Shown: positions 52,460-62,212, counted from the stretch's first letter. The stretch: 64,000 nucleotides of DNA from CALSMU01 sp965230225 (GCA_965230225.1 CBDDKM010000008.1:1-64000); one strand, 5' to 3'. The notes: generated by a model not told the origin, from the letters alone. Numbers and translations are program-made.

Positions 52460-53488
52460 CTAGTAGCAAACTTCTATAATTTTCTCTGCCAAATACTCGT
52501 TGGTTATCTTTTCTCCTCTGAGGATTGGAATCAGGGAATAAACAATTTCATTTTCTTTCAATTCTAGTGGCAATGACTCTTCTGGACCGTACACTGTGAA
52601 TTTTTCATCTCCGGAAGGTTTCTTTCTATATAGTGGTTCAATCAGCTCTATTCCTGGATAGGTTTCCACCACTTTATCTTCCCAATTAATAGCTCTGATT
52701 TCTGTTTTATTAATGGTATCTGTACAAGTTACTGATACATCCACTAACACTAAATCGTGCTTACCATCCATTACTAACCACACTTCGTCGTAGTCATTTT
52801 TATTGGCAGTTGCCGGTCCTACTAAACGCTGCATGTATTTGCTCCCATCTTTTTCTACCGTTTCATACAAACTTTCGTCTGTATACTGATCGTTAGGAAT
52901 GCTAATCATTTTTTCACTACCCAAATCAAACGCTGCCAATAAATATCCTCTGTCGTAGTATTCTCCCCATTCATAACTATGAGGACCAACTTTCTTCTTC
53001 TCTACCCAATCGTACTTATCGGCAATCAAATACCTTAACGAATCGTCTGTAGGGTTATAGAAATTAATGATTCGCTTATCCAGCATTTCTTCTCCGTCTT
53101 CAGCCTCATCTGAAGCACCTTCTACGTATTCGGTATCACTTACGCCAGAACTATAATCCGGTTCTGATTCTCCTCCCCAAATTAAGGTGTAGGTACCAAA
53201 ACAAATAAACAACAACCCCCAAATAGACATTGGAATCCAAAAGAAATCGTGTTTTGATCGTGCAGGAGCAGCCTCGCCAGCTTCAGCAGCTTCCTTTGCT
53301 TCCTCATCGCTAGCACCAGACATACCCAGCCCTAACAATAAAATTAATATTCCGGAATACAGCAGGGTTTGCCCAAACCAAGGGGCATTCTTCATGGTAT
53401 AATCATCATACCAAAAACTCATGATCCAACCTGCAACAAATAATAAAATGGGAACCAAAATACCGGCTCCGCGCCAAACAATTACCAT
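52460..53488 (-). CDS. Three-TM protein of unknown function
   Basis: The 342-residue protein has three TM helices in the first 110 residues (about 5-25, 37-57, 86-107), a short acidic linker (about 112-136) and a soluble C-terminal domain. No family was recognised. It is followed by a strong terminator. Confidence 0.75.
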   Translation of the reverse strand: MVIVWRGAGILVPILLFVAGWIMSFWYDDYTMKNAPWFGQTLLYSGILILLLGLGMSGASDEEAKEAAEAGEAAPARSKHDFFWIPMSIWGLLFICFGTYTLIWGGESEPDYSSGVSDTEYVEGASDEAEDGEEMLDKRIINFYNPTDDSLRYLIADKYDWVEKKKVGPHSYEWGEYYDRGYLLAAFDLGSEKMISIPNDQYTDESLYETVEKDGSKYMQRLVGPATANKNDYDEVWLVMDGKHDLVLVDVSVTCTDTINKTEIRAINWEDKVVETYPGIELIEPLYRKKPSGDEKFTVYGPEESLPLELKENEIVYSLIPILRGEKITNEYLAEKIIEVCY

Positions 53489-53617
53489 AGCTTAAATTTT
53501 TTCTGGGTTTAATTTACCTATAGCAATCTGAACATCAACCAGTTTTTACCGATTTGTGATTAAACATCAAATTGAGCAGACGAACGTTTTGGTAATAATA
53601 TTTACTTTAGATGGTTC

Positions 53618-54121
53618 ATGAGTAAAAGAGACTTAAAAAAATACCTATCCTCCTTAACCAAAGAGCAATTGGAAGAACAAGTACTGGACTTGTATACCCG
53701 CTTTAAACCAGTTAAGGTATATTACAATTTTGTATTTAATCCGAATGAGAAAAAACTCATCGAGGAGGCTAAATTCAAGATTTATAAGGAATACTTTCCC
53801 AATACTAAACGCAAACCTAAAATGCGTAGATCAGTTGCTCATAAGTTTGTTAAGCACTTTGTTACTCTTGGTGTAGATCCAATGCTAATATTGGACCTAA
53901 TGCTTTATAACATTGAAATTGCACAGGCTTATACCTCAGAAAAAATGATCCGTCAGGAAGCTTTTTATATTAGTATGTTGAGATCTTTCAAAGAAGCCAT
54001 CGACTTTTCGAAGAAAAATGGACTTTTCAGCGAATGTTCCGGAAGAATTGAAAAGATAGCTGAAACCTCCTGGCAGCAAGATTGGTTCAACAAAACAGCA
54101 TTTGAAAATGCTTTAGAATAA
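53618..54121 (+). CDS. DUF6155 family protein
   Basis: The 167-residue protein opens with SKRDLKKYLSSLTKEQLEEQ and has VKVYYNFVFNPNEKKLIEEA, matching the DUF6155 family of small helical basic proteins. Function is unknown. Preferred start is ATG 53618. It converges with the SRPBCC gene, with a terminator hairpin in between. Confidence 0.85.
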   Translation: MSKRDLKKYLSSLTKEQLEEQVLDLYTRFKPVKVYYNFVFNPNEKKLIEEAKFKIYKEYFPNTKRKPKMRRSVAHKFVKHFVTLGVDPMLILDLMLYNIEIAQAYTSEKMIRQEAFYISMLRSFKEAIDFSKKNGLFSECSGRIEKIAETSWQQDWFNKTAFENALE

Positions 54122-54123
54122 GG

Positions 54124-54152
54124 CATAAAAAAAGTGGTCCTGGGACCACTTT
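54124..54152. terminator. Terminator between convergent genes
   Basis: Hairpin AAGTGGTCC-tg-GGACCACTT with a seven-base A-run on the left, so it is strongest for the minus-strand SRPBCC gene. Confidence 0.85.
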
Positions 54153-54173
54153 CAATATTCTATTAAGATTCTT

Positions 54174-54716
54174 TTACCCTTGCTTTTCGCAATAAGCTTT
54201 CAAATTGTTCAACCCTTTGGTGTAATCCGGCCCTAAGAACTTTTCGATAAAACGACCAAAGATTCTAGCCATTGGATTATTCCCATTGTCCCCTTCAAAA
54301 TCCCAGGTTACTTTAACGGTTCCATCTCCATTATCCTTAACCATCATGTTTACGTAAGCATCGTTCATTCCTTTGAACTTCATTAATGAACGTACATTTT
54401 GATTAGGAACACTTTCGATAATTTCCATTGATCCCTCTCCTACTTTTTTCTTTTCTCCTGCCCATGAATACAAGGCTCCTTTTCCTTCTGCAATGTCGTT
54501 GTATTCATGCTTTGCATTGGGATCTTTTTCCGTCCATGGAGACCAGTTGTCTACAAAGTTTTTAAGGCTATTTAATTGAGGAAAAACCTGATCGACAGAA
54601 GCATTAATGTTTATCGACTTTTCCATAGTAGACTTTTGAGGCGAAGCCATTCCGATGATTACAATAAGAGCAACAAGCCCAGCTACGCAAATTCCAATGA
54701 TTATTAGAATATTCAT
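54174..54716 (-). CDS. SRPBCC family (polyketide cyclase-like) protein
   Basis: The 180-residue protein has an N-terminal TM helix (about 3-24) and an SRPBCC/START-like ligand-binding domain: SININASVDQVFPQLNSL and SPWTEKDPNAKHEY, with VKVTWDFEGDNG near 130. The domain binds hydrophobic ligands. The anchored form suggests it faces the periplasm. No pathway is indicated by context. Confidence 0.88.
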   Translation of the reverse strand: MNILIIIGICVAGLVALIVIIGMASPQKSTMEKSININASVDQVFPQLNSLKNFVDNWSPWTEKDPNAKHEYNDIAEGKGALYSWAGEKKKVGEGSMEIIESVPNQNVRSLMKFKGMNDAYVNMMVKDNGDGTVKVTWDFEGDNGNNPMARIFGRFIEKFLGPDYTKGLNNLKAYCEKQG

Positions 54717-54821
54717 AATTAAGTAAGTTTAAAATGATGAGTAATGCTCAAATATATAAACATTTGAGTTGCAACACCTAATAATTAAGTATTTCTTAAA
54801 ATGAGATACTTACAGAGTAAG

Positions 54822-56504
54822 TTATTTCTTTTCAGGAATCTGATCCAACGATACGTTCTTAAGCTTGATTACCTTATTAATCTCCTGATAACCTGATTTA
54901 CAAGGCACCTTAAACTGAGTTGTACTAAAGGTTTCATCGTTAAGCGTGTACTCTACCTTATACTCTTTACAAGGAGTAAGGTTAAAGATATAAGCATTAG
55001 AACGTGGGTCCGGCATATACAATTTAGATTCTCCTCCATCGTTCCCTACTTCGGTAACAACAATAACTAGATTATCAGGCAATTTTTGCCCTTCTTTCAA
55101 ATCGATATACCCTCTTAAAATAGCTACTTGCTCAATTGGAGGTGGACGGAAATCAATGGTGTAAATGTCCATAGCTCCCAAACCTTCTTTAGCATTGGTA
55201 CTAGAGAAGAAACCTGTCATTCCATCTGCAGTAGTACTAAAGTAGTTATCGTCGTAAGGAGAGTTAAACGGGAAACCAACATTTTCCGGTTTTTCGTATC
55301 TGTTTCCATCTAATAAATCAGAGAAGAAGATATCGAATCCTCCGATGCTTTTCTCATTGTTAGAACTAAAGAATAGTCGGTGCCCATCTACGTGTAAAAA
55401 TGGAGAAATTTCGTTGTAAGGAGTGTTTACCGTAGGACCTAAGTTAGTGGCTAAACTCCACTCACCATTAGGAAGTCTAACACAACGGTACAGGTCAAAC
55501 CCTCCAAAACCTCCCGGTCGGTTAGAGGTGAAATATAAAGTTCTCCCATCCGCAGAAATAGCAGCATGACTCTCTTCGTATTTTGTATTGATGTTTGACT
55601 CTAGTTTTTTCAAATCTCCGTACTCGAAACCATCTCTTTCGGCAACATAAATATCTCCTTGTCCTTTTACTTGTTGATATACAAACAGGAACTGTCCGTC
55701 GGCAGAAGCACTAATGGCACCTTGATGACTTCCAGGTAAGCTAAACTTCATCAGCTCCGGCTGGCTCCATTTACCTGTTTTTACATTTCTATAAGAAACA
55801 TAGATGTCCTGGTAGTATTGATGATCTTCTTTGCTCAACATTCCTTCATTGCTCTCGTCGGCAGAAGCACTTCTCTTTCTTCTAGAAGTAAAGAAAATGG
55901 TGTTACCATCAGCAGTTACAACTGGTCCAAAGTCTTCCGTTTTATCGTTAATCGGTTGATTGATATTCTTAATTCTAAAAGATTTCTTAATGTCTACCAA
56001 TACAATGGAAGTATTCAATTGAGCTTGTTCCAGTTCAGCCTCTTTCATCAATTCGTTATCCTTATCGGCATTTTTCATGAAAAGATCCAGCTTTTCTTTA
56101 GCCAACTTAAGGTTCATGTTTAAATGATATGCTTTAGCCAGGTAGTATTCCGTAGCAAGCGGAGCACTTTTCTCCTTTGCAGAATTCTTGTACTGTGTAG
56201 AGATGTTCTTTTCGGCCTTGGATAAGCTTTCAATGGCCTTTTGAGTAGTTAAGTTAGACTCTAAATAACACAACCCTTTTTGATATTCGAGGTTAGAGTT
56301 ATCGCCGTTGGTTCCTGCTAAATCTTCCCAAAGAATAAGAGCAAGATCATATTGCTTCTTTTTCATTAGGGAATTAGCCTTCTTGAATTTTTTATTGAAA
56401 CTTCCGGTCTTCACCAATTCGTCGATTGCCGCGCGATTGCTTTGGGCCGGGATAGCTGCTACGAATGAAATGATAAAAAGAAAAGATACTATAGTTGTTT
56501 TCAT
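54822..56504 (-). CDS. TPR/PD40 beta-propeller secreted protein (PorE-like without OmpA)
   Basis: The 560-residue protein has a signal peptide (about 1-20), TPR-like helices (about 35-160), and several PD40/WD40-like propeller strands such as VVTADGNTIFFTSRR, AISADGRTLYFTSNRPGG and FLHVDGHRLFFSSN (about 200-450). A small beta domain (about 460-545) follows. This order matches type IX secretion PorE proteins except that the C-terminal OmpA domain is missing. It may therefore be a relative with another envelope role. Confidence 0.8.
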   Translation of the reverse strand: MKTTIVSFLFIISFVAAIPAQSNRAAIDELVKTGSFNKKFKKANSLMKKKQYDLALILWEDLAGTNGDNSNLEYQKGLCYLESNLTTQKAIESLSKAEKNISTQYKNSAKEKSAPLATEYYLAKAYHLNMNLKLAKEKLDLFMKNADKDNELMKEAELEQAQLNTSIVLVDIKKSFRIKNINQPINDKTEDFGPVVTADGNTIFFTSRRKRSASADESNEGMLSKEDHQYYQDIYVSYRNVKTGKWSQPELMKFSLPGSHQGAISASADGQFLFVYQQVKGQGDIYVAERDGFEYGDLKKLESNINTKYEESHAAISADGRTLYFTSNRPGGFGGFDLYRCVRLPNGEWSLATNLGPTVNTPYNEISPFLHVDGHRLFFSSNNEKSIGGFDIFFSDLLDGNRYEKPENVGFPFNSPYDDNYFSTTADGMTGFFSSTNAKEGLGAMDIYTIDFRPPPIEQVAILRGYIDLKEGQKLPDNLVIVVTEVGNDGGESKLYMPDPRSNAYIFNLTPCKEYKVEYTLNDETFSTTQFKVPCKSGYQEINKVIKLKNVSLDQIPEKK

Positions 56505-56671
56505 CTTGTAGGTTAAAATTTGATCTTAGTCTTTCATTTTTAACTATCCAACGAAGATACAAATAATTGCTATTCCACTAGGCTCTGAATTAACCTCTTT
56601 TTTACAATCTATAAACACTACTATGTTGGAAGATGTTATATTTGCGCAAATTTCAAAAGGAATACCGGGCC

Positions 56672-57454
56672 ATGAGACTAGGGCAATTAGCTAGAAAAAT
56701 AGGTGTAAAACCTGCTGTTATCATCGATACCATTAAGGAGGAATTTGACGTTGAAGTAGAGAACTCTCCCAATGTTAAATTGGTGGATGAACACGCCCTG
56801 TTTGTTGAAAAACAATTCACTCAGGAGGTGGTTGAAGAAGAGACTACAGAAGAACCTGTTATTTCAGAAGAAGTAACTGAAATTCCAACTGCGGAAGAGG
56901 AAAAGGAAGAAACTCCTGAAAATATAGAAGAAACCGAAGAAGACACTCCTGAAATTCCAACTATTCTGGATTTAGAAGGAAATGAAATCCCTGACCCATC
57001 CTATGCAGAACTGATTAAAGCTCCAAAGGTTGAACTGGAAGGGATTAAAGTAATCGGGAAAATTGACCTTCCTGAGCCCAAGGCTAAGGAAGAGGAAGAA
57101 TCTAAAGAGGAAAACTCTGAAGAAACAGCCACAGCTGCCCCAGTTAGAAAGAAAAAGCCTCATCACAAAAAGAAAAAGCGTACTAAATCTGCAGAGCAAC
57201 TTAAAGCGGAAGAAAGAAGAAGGGTTAAGAGAGAGAAGCGAAAAGAACGTGAATTGGAAGAGGAAAGAAAAAGAAAGAGAAAAGAGCATTACGAAAGCCA
57301 ATTCAATAAACCCGGTGCAAAACCAAAACTTAAACCCAAAAAGAAAGAGAAAGCTACTCAAGCAATTGAACCTGCTAAGCAAGAGGTGAAGCGAAAAGGG
57401 CTGGGTAAACTTTGGTATTGGTTAACACACACCGAAGACAGTAAAGACTTTTAA
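56672..57454 (+). CDS. Protein with an IF2 N-terminal-like domain and a Lys-rich tail
   Basis: The 260-residue protein starts MRLGQLARKIGVKPAVIIDT, which resembles the IF2_N helical domain found at the N-terminus of translation initiation factor IF-2. An acidic, Glu-rich middle (about 60-110) and a very Lys/Arg-rich tail follow. No GTPase domain is present. I chose ATG 56672 because the domain starts there. It may bind ribosomes or RNA, but this is inference. DUF2237 follows after 2 nt. Confidence 0.7.
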   Translation: MRLGQLARKIGVKPAVIIDTIKEEFDVEVENSPNVKLVDEHALFVEKQFTQEVVEEETTEEPVISEEVTEIPTAEEEKEETPENIEETEEDTPEIPTILDLEGNEIPDPSYAELIKAPKVELEGIKVIGKIDLPEPKAKEEEESKEENSEETATAAPVRKKKPHHKKKKRTKSAEQLKAEERRRVKREKRKERELEEERKRKRKEHYESQFNKPGAKPKLKPKKKEKATQAIEPAKQEVKRKGLGKLWYWLTHTEDSKDF

Positions 57455-57456
57455 CC

Positions 57457-57819
57457 ATGGATAACAACGTATTTGGTGAACCTCTGGAAACCTGTAGTAA
57501 CAATCCAAAAACCGGATTTTTCAGAGATGGGTGTTGTAATACTGATGACACTGACTACGGGCAACATACAGTTTGCGTTGTCATGACTGCAGAATTTCTT
57601 GATTTTTCGTACAGAGCAGGAAATAATCTAATTACTCCTATACCAGAGTGGGATTTTCCGGGACTAAAACCGGGAGACAGATGGTGTTTATGTGCTTCCA
57701 GATGGGTTGAGGCCTACCAAAACAAATGTGCTCCAAAAGTTTGTTTAGAAGCCACCAACGAAAAAGTATTGGAAATGATCCCATTGGATTTATTGATCCA
57801 GCACGCACACTACAGCTAA
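57457..57819 (+). CDS. DUF2237 family protein
   Basis: The 120-residue protein has the full family signature: FGEPLETCSNNPKTGFFRDG, DTDYGQHTVCVVMT, GDRWCLCASRW and the late APKVCLEATN segment, with many conserved Cys. Length is typical. The function is unknown; metal binding is likely from the Cys residues. It is co-transcribed with the IF2_N-like gene and abuts the convergent xerD gene. Confidence 0.95.
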   Translation: MDNNVFGEPLETCSNNPKTGFFRDGCCNTDDTDYGQHTVCVVMTAEFLDFSYRAGNNLITPIPEWDFPGLKPGDRWCLCASRWVEAYQNKCAPKVCLEATNEKVLEMIPLDLLIQHAHYS

Positions 57820-58728
57820 TTATTTCTTTTCCCAGGGATGATGGTCCAACAACACCTGTTTTAAAAAACTACGATCCAAATGGGTATAGATTTCGGTAGT
57901 GGTTATAGACTCGTGCCCTAGCATTTCCTGTACAGCTCTTAAGTCTGCTCCACCTTCTACCAGATGAGTGGCAAATGAATGTCTAAAGGTATGAGGCGAG
58001 ATACTCTTCTTTAATCCTATTTTTTCTGCTAGCTGTTTAATTATGGTAAAAATCATTACCCTGGTTAACGACTTCCCTCTCCTATTCAAGAACACAAAAT
58101 TCTCAAAACCATCTTGAATTTTCTGATGGCACCTTACTTGATTAACGTAAATATCCAAATGCTTTAGTGCCTTTCCTCCAATTGGAACCAGACGTTGTTT
58201 ATCTCCCTTACCTATAATTCGAACAAAACCCTCTTCCCAAAATATTTCAGACAATTGCATATTCACCAACTCACTTACACGCAAACCGCATCCGTACAAT
58301 GTTTCCAGAATGGCAATGTTTCGCTCTCCTTCTGCTTTACTTCTATCAACAGCATTGATCAGGTTATCAATGTCTTCTATACTTAAAGTATCGGGCAACT
58401 TTCTACCCAATTTAGGAGATTCCAACAGCTCACTTGGATCGTCTAATATTAATCCTTCTAATAATAGGTACTTAAAGAAGGCTTTTATCCCAGAAATTAT
58501 TCTGGCCTGACTACTGGCGCTCAATCCAATTTCGTTGATCCACTGAATAAATTGCTGCAAATCCTCCAGTACAATCTGGTTTAAAGATTTTTTTTCTTCT
58601 TCTCCCTGATGAAAAAACTGAAACAGCTTCTCAACATCCCTCAAATAATTCTCAACCGAATTATCTGATAAAGAACGCTCTAGCTGTAAATATGCTTTAA
58701 ACCCTTTTATAGAAGACCTCCACGACAT
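57820..58728 (-). CDS. xerD: Tyrosine recombinase XerD
   Basis: The 302-residue protein has the N-terminal SAM-like domain (about 4-100) and the catalytic set Arg150 (GCGLRVSEL), Lys174, His246-x2-Arg249 (PHTFRHSF), His272 (LGHES) and Tyr281. Length and absence of extra domains match chromosome dimer resolution XerD, not an element integrase. No mobile element flanks it. The tRNA-Ser gene lies 82 nt upstream on the other strand. Confidence 0.93.
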   Translation of the reverse strand: MSWRSSIKGFKAYLQLERSLSDNSVENYLRDVEKLFQFFHQGEEEKKSLNQIVLEDLQQFIQWINEIGLSASSQARIISGIKAFFKYLLLEGLILDDPSELLESPKLGRKLPDTLSIEDIDNLINAVDRSKAEGERNIAILETLYGCGLRVSELVNMQLSEIFWEEGFVRIIGKGDKQRLVPIGGKALKHLDIYVNQVRCHQKIQDGFENFVFLNRRGKSLTRVMIFTIIKQLAEKIGLKKSISPHTFRHSFATHLVEGGADLRAVQEMLGHESITTTEIYTHLDRSFLKQVLLDHHPWEKK

Positions 58729-58771
58729 TAGAACGAATTTAAAAATTTATAAGAATTTTCGCCGAAAGAGT

Positions 58772-58800
58772 TTGTAAATAAAAAAGCTTTTATATTTTTG
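58772..58800 (+). promoter_or_regulatory. Promoter of tRNA-Ser
   Basis: A canonical Bacteroidota promoter: -33 TTG (58772-58774), 18 nt, then -7 TATTTTTG (58793-58800), ending 10 nt before the tRNA. Confidence 0.8.
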
Positions 58801-58810
58801 CAGTCCCATT

Positions 58811-58895
58811 GGAAAGATGGCAGAGTGGTCGAATGCACTGGTCTTGAAAACCAGCGTACCGAGAGGTACCGGGGGTTCGAATCCCTCTCTTTCCG
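58811..58895 (+). tRNA. tRNA-Ser (TGA)
   Basis: An 85-nt tRNA with acceptor GGAAAGA/TCTTTCC, anticodon arm CTGGT-CTTGAAA-ACCAG (anticodon TGA, Ser), a class-II long variable arm (TACC-gaga-GGTA) and T-arm GGGGG-TTCGAAT-CCCTC. Discriminator is G. CCA is not encoded (GCAG follows). Confidence 0.97.
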
Positions 58896-58903
58896 CAGAG
58901 CAA

Positions 58904-58933
58904 AAGGCTTCATCAATTTGATGAGGCCTTTTT
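58904..58933 (+). terminator. Terminator of tRNA-Ser
   Basis: Hairpin AAGGCTTCATC-aattt-GATGAGGCCTT (one G-T pair) followed by a T-run, 8 nt after the tRNA. Confidence 0.85.
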
Positions 58934-59163
58934 TAGTTTTAAGAAGATGCCAAACACCGTTTGAGCAATCGGATTAAAACTATAAAAGCATGAGCGGAGC
59001 GAAGTCTTTTGCTCTGAACGTATCCCCCTTTGGGATCATGGAGTAATCCCTGATTAGACAAAAGATTTTAGACAAAAGACTTTTGCCCCCCTCTTAACTC
59101 CTTAACTTCTCAACTCATCAACTTCACCCACCCATTTCTCCCAATCATCAAAAGAAAATTAAA

Positions 59164-59181
59164 ACTTACTAATAAGTAAGT
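59164..59181 (+). promoter_or_regulatory. Operator-like dyad at the SRAP promoter
   Basis: Perfect dyad ACTTACT-aata-AGTAAGT ending in TAAATTGC (59181-59188), just 11 nt before the ATG of the SRAP gene. The layout (dyad followed directly by TAAATT) is like promoter C of rtcB2. Confidence 0.5.
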
Positions 59182-59192
59182 AAATTGCATTC

Positions 59193-59978
59193 ATGTGTGG
59201 GACCTACGTCATTGTAACTAAAATTAAAACACTCGAAAAGAAGTTTCGGGTACAGGCCGTACCAGAGCTGGATTTTGAGACTAACTCTGCTGTTGGTATT
59301 GGCGACAAAGGATTGGTAATTACTTCCGAGGATCCCGACCAGCTTCAGAGTTTCAGGTTTGGGCTAACTCCCTATTGGGCAAAGAAGCCCATGTATTTGT
59401 TCAATGCCAGGTCGGAAACCATTCTTTCCAAGCCCTCTTTTAAAAAGCTGGTTCCCCAACAGAGGTGTTTGATTCCTGCCGATTGTTACATGGAAGGAAC
59501 ACTTAAAGAAAAGACGAAGAAGCCATACCTCGTTTACCTCAACGATAAAACTCGCCCATTTGCTTTTGCGGGCATTTATGACCAATGGACAGATACCAGA
59601 ACCGGAGAAATCATTAACTCCTACTCCATCATTACCACCGCGGCTAATCAAGTACTCGAAAAACTACCTCACGATCGAATGCCAGTAATCCTGGATGAGG
59701 GAGATTATCAAAAATACCTAGATCCCAGCAGACCTATTAATGAAATCACCTCACTGCTTAAGCCTTTTAACGAAAATCGAATGAATGCTTATCCTATTTC
59801 TCAGGAATACAAAAAGCAACGACATAACATTACTGATGTAATCCAACCAATTGGTCAGAGAGTGATCAAGGAATATGACATCATTCTTGAGAAAAAAGAA
59901 GGACTACAAGGTATGGGAATGACCAGTGCAAGAGAAAGAAGAATTGAGATGGAGGATTCTGACTTTGAAGAAGAATAA
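59193..59978 (+). CDS. SRAP family protein (YedK/HMCES-like)
   Basis: The 261-residue protein starts MCG, exposing catalytic Cys2 after Met removal. Other active-site residues are in place: Asn71 and Arg73 (FNARSE), Glu101 (ADCYMEG) and His160 (LPHDRMPVI). The family forms covalent crosslinks with abasic sites in single-stranded DNA, protecting replication. A dyad operator 11 nt upstream suggests regulation, perhaps by DNA damage. No partner gene lies next to it. Confidence 0.95.
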   Translation: MCGTYVIVTKIKTLEKKFRVQAVPELDFETNSAVGIGDKGLVITSEDPDQLQSFRFGLTPYWAKKPMYLFNARSETILSKPSFKKLVPQQRCLIPADCYMEGTLKEKTKKPYLVYLNDKTRPFAFAGIYDQWTDTRTGEIINSYSIITTAANQVLEKLPHDRMPVILDEGDYQKYLDPSRPINEITSLLKPFNENRMNAYPISQEYKKQRHNITDVIQPIGQRVIKEYDIILEKKEGLQGMGMTSARERRIEMEDSDFEEE

Positions 59979-60110
59979 ATATTCGTTTCTCTCAACTTCC
60001 TAACTTTCCAATCTAACAGTTAGAAATTCAATATTCTATCTAGGAATATTACTAACCACTGGTCGAATTATCTTTCAACCCACCTCAAGAATTTATACAT
60101 TCGTAATGCA

Positions 60111-61844
60111 ATGAAACAATTTCTGACTCTTATTACTATACTATTTTGTTCGCTTCTTATAACAGGGCAAACTTCGGGTAGTTCGAAAGAGGAATTTCAA
60201 AAGTTTCATCAACGATCAAAAGACCTTCAGTTTACCGATATTGATTCGGCACTATACTATGCTGAACATACTCAGGGTATTGCTAAGGAACTGAAAGACG
60301 ATTTTTTAATTGCAGAGTCGGAAGCCAATCTGGGGGATCTATATGTAGTGAACAACCAACTTAAACAAGCTGAGAAGCATTACCACAATGCGCTCCAACT
60401 ATATAAAGAGACTCAGAAGTATTTTGAGCATACTCAAATAAAGATGATCCTTGGTAATATCCAATTGGTTAAGAACAACTACTACGAAGGATTAAAGTTG
60501 TATCAGGAATGCCTTACCACCTCTCTGGATAAAGAGTTTAAAACCATTACTCCTCACCTATACAACAACATAGGAGCAATTTATGAGAACCTGGATGACA
60601 CTCTGGAAGCTTTGGAGCATTTTACCAAAGCCAACGAACTTTTTATAGAACTGAAAGACGATTACAATACTGCACTTACCATATCCAACATCAGTAAGAT
60701 ACAAACGGTAATGGGCAAAAAAGAGGATGCAATAAATGGGTACCTGGAGTCCATTCATATCTTTTCGAAAGAAGAAAGTTGGATTAATATTGCCAGTTCT
60801 TACAACTCTTTGGCTGGTATCTACATGAAAGGTGAAGAATACATCAAGGCGGAAGAGTATTTGTTATTGGCGTTAAACATTATTGAAAACAACAGCAGTA
60901 AATTTAGAGGGCCATCCTCCATTAACAAATCGGACATCTATTTTTCGGCAGCTCAATTGTACCATAATATGGGGCAAAATGACAAAGCAATGGAATTTGC
61001 CAAAGGTTCGCTCAACCTTGCCATAGCGAATGGATACAAACAAAAAATATCAGAAAATGCTCATTTGATCAGTCAACTCTTTGAATTACAAAATCAATCA
61101 GATTCTTCTTTAACCTATATCAAGCTACACACAGAATATAGTAAACTCCTACAAGAAGAAAACAACATTAAGGAAATTACTCAGCTAAAAATGCAGCACG
61201 AGTTTGACGAAACACTCCTGAAAAAACAGTTTGAAGAAGAGCAAAAGGAAGCTGCACACCAACAAAAAGAACGCACCTACATTGCTATACTAATAGCGGT
61301 TATCTTAATTGTTATCATTTTAGTATTACTGTACGGTTATCAACGAAACAGAGCTACAAAAAACCAACTAAAAAAAGAAAACCTTGAGTTAGAAAAGGAT
61401 CGGTTAAGTAAAGAATTGGATTACAAAAACAAGGAGCTAACCACCAACATGATGTACTTGTTGGAGAAAAATGAATTTATTACCTCCATTGCTCAAAAGC
61501 TGAGTGAAATTAAAATTGATGTAAAGAAAAACAATCAAGTTCTTCTTCAGCAAATCATCAACGAGTTAAAGAGTAATTCATCCAAACTGGCCTGGGAAGA
61601 ATTTGAATTGCGCTTCAAAGAAGTTCATTCTGATTTTTACCAATCGTTAAATGAAGCCTACCCGGATCTAACTCCAAACGAAAAAAAGCTTTGTGCATTT
61701 TTGAAATTGAACATGTCTACCAAAGAGATTTCTGCCATTACTCACCAATCGGTTAAGAGTATCAATATGGCTCGTTTTAGATTGCGTAAAAAAATGAACA
61801 TGGAACAGGATGAGAACCTGATTTCTTTCCTGGCCAAACTATAA
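60111..61844 (+). CDS. TPR sensor with TM helix and C-terminal LuxR-like HTH
   Basis: The 577-residue protein has a signal peptide or TM anchor (about 1-20), periplasmic TPR repeats (about 35-350), a TM helix (about 393-413), a coiled coil (about 420-465) and a cytoplasmic LuxR-type HTH (about 520-570; LTPNEKKLCAFLKLNMSTKE). This is a common Bacteroidota one-component membrane regulator layout. Target genes are unknown; the large surface-protein gene follows. Confidence 0.9.
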   Translation: MKQFLTLITILFCSLLITGQTSGSSKEEFQKFHQRSKDLQFTDIDSALYYAEHTQGIAKELKDDFLIAESEANLGDLYVVNNQLKQAEKHYHNALQLYKETQKYFEHTQIKMILGNIQLVKNNYYEGLKLYQECLTTSLDKEFKTITPHLYNNIGAIYENLDDTLEALEHFTKANELFIELKDDYNTALTISNISKIQTVMGKKEDAINGYLESIHIFSKEESWINIASSYNSLAGIYMKGEEYIKAEEYLLLALNIIENNSSKFRGPSSINKSDIYFSAAQLYHNMGQNDKAMEFAKGSLNLAIANGYKQKISENAHLISQLFELQNQSDSSLTYIKLHTEYSKLLQEENNIKEITQLKMQHEFDETLLKKQFEEEQKEAAHQQKERTYIAILIAVILIVIILVLLYGYQRNRATKNQLKKENLELEKDRLSKELDYKNKELTTNMMYLLEKNEFITSIAQKLSEIKIDVKKNNQVLLQQIINELKSNSSKLAWEEFELRFKEVHSDFYQSLNEAYPDLTPNEKKLCAFLKLNMSTKEISAITHQSVKSINMARFRLRKKMNMEQDENLISFLAKL

Positions 61845-62074
61845 AAACATCTTCTTTCTTTTGTTTTTATCAAATTTCCTTACTCTTCTCCAAGAAAACA
61901 CTAACCACTGACTTACTGACAGTTAACCACTCCTGTAGTAATAATGTTACCGGGTATTTCCACCTGTAGAATGGATGTGACCGATATTTTTTTGGTTGGC
62001 ATTTTTTTGCACTTATCCTTGCTTCAGAATTCTCCACCTTACGAGATTTAATCTTCATTATTGAATTTATAATT

Positions 62075-62209
62075 ATGAAAAAGGAAACACCACAGGATGT
62101 CAATTCAACAAAGAACATTAATGAACAATTGAATGATATTATCGAGGAGAATAAAGCATACTCAGAAGTTCTGAAAAAGATGATCAAAAACATGAAGAAA
62201 AAAAAGTAA
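62075..62209 (+). CDS. Small charged protein upstream of the surface-protein gene
   Basis: A 44-residue ORF (MKKETPQDVNSTKNI start, Lys-rich end) with a predicted single helix. It ends 3 nt before the ATG of the large secreted protein, so translational coupling is possible. Too short for family recognition. It could be a leader peptide or a real small protein. Confidence 0.5.
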   Translation: MKKETPQDVNSTKNINEQLNDIIEENKAYSEVLKKMIKNMKKKK

Positions 62210-62212
62210 TCA

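Noticed and set aside
57820..58895. XerD plus tRNA-Ser as an integrated element boundary
   Set aside because: XerD has the housekeeping size and layout, the tRNA is intact, and no direct repeat or mobile gene follows.
58728..58916. 62-codon ORF antisense to tRNA-Ser
   Set aside because: It reads through the complement of a well-formed tRNA.
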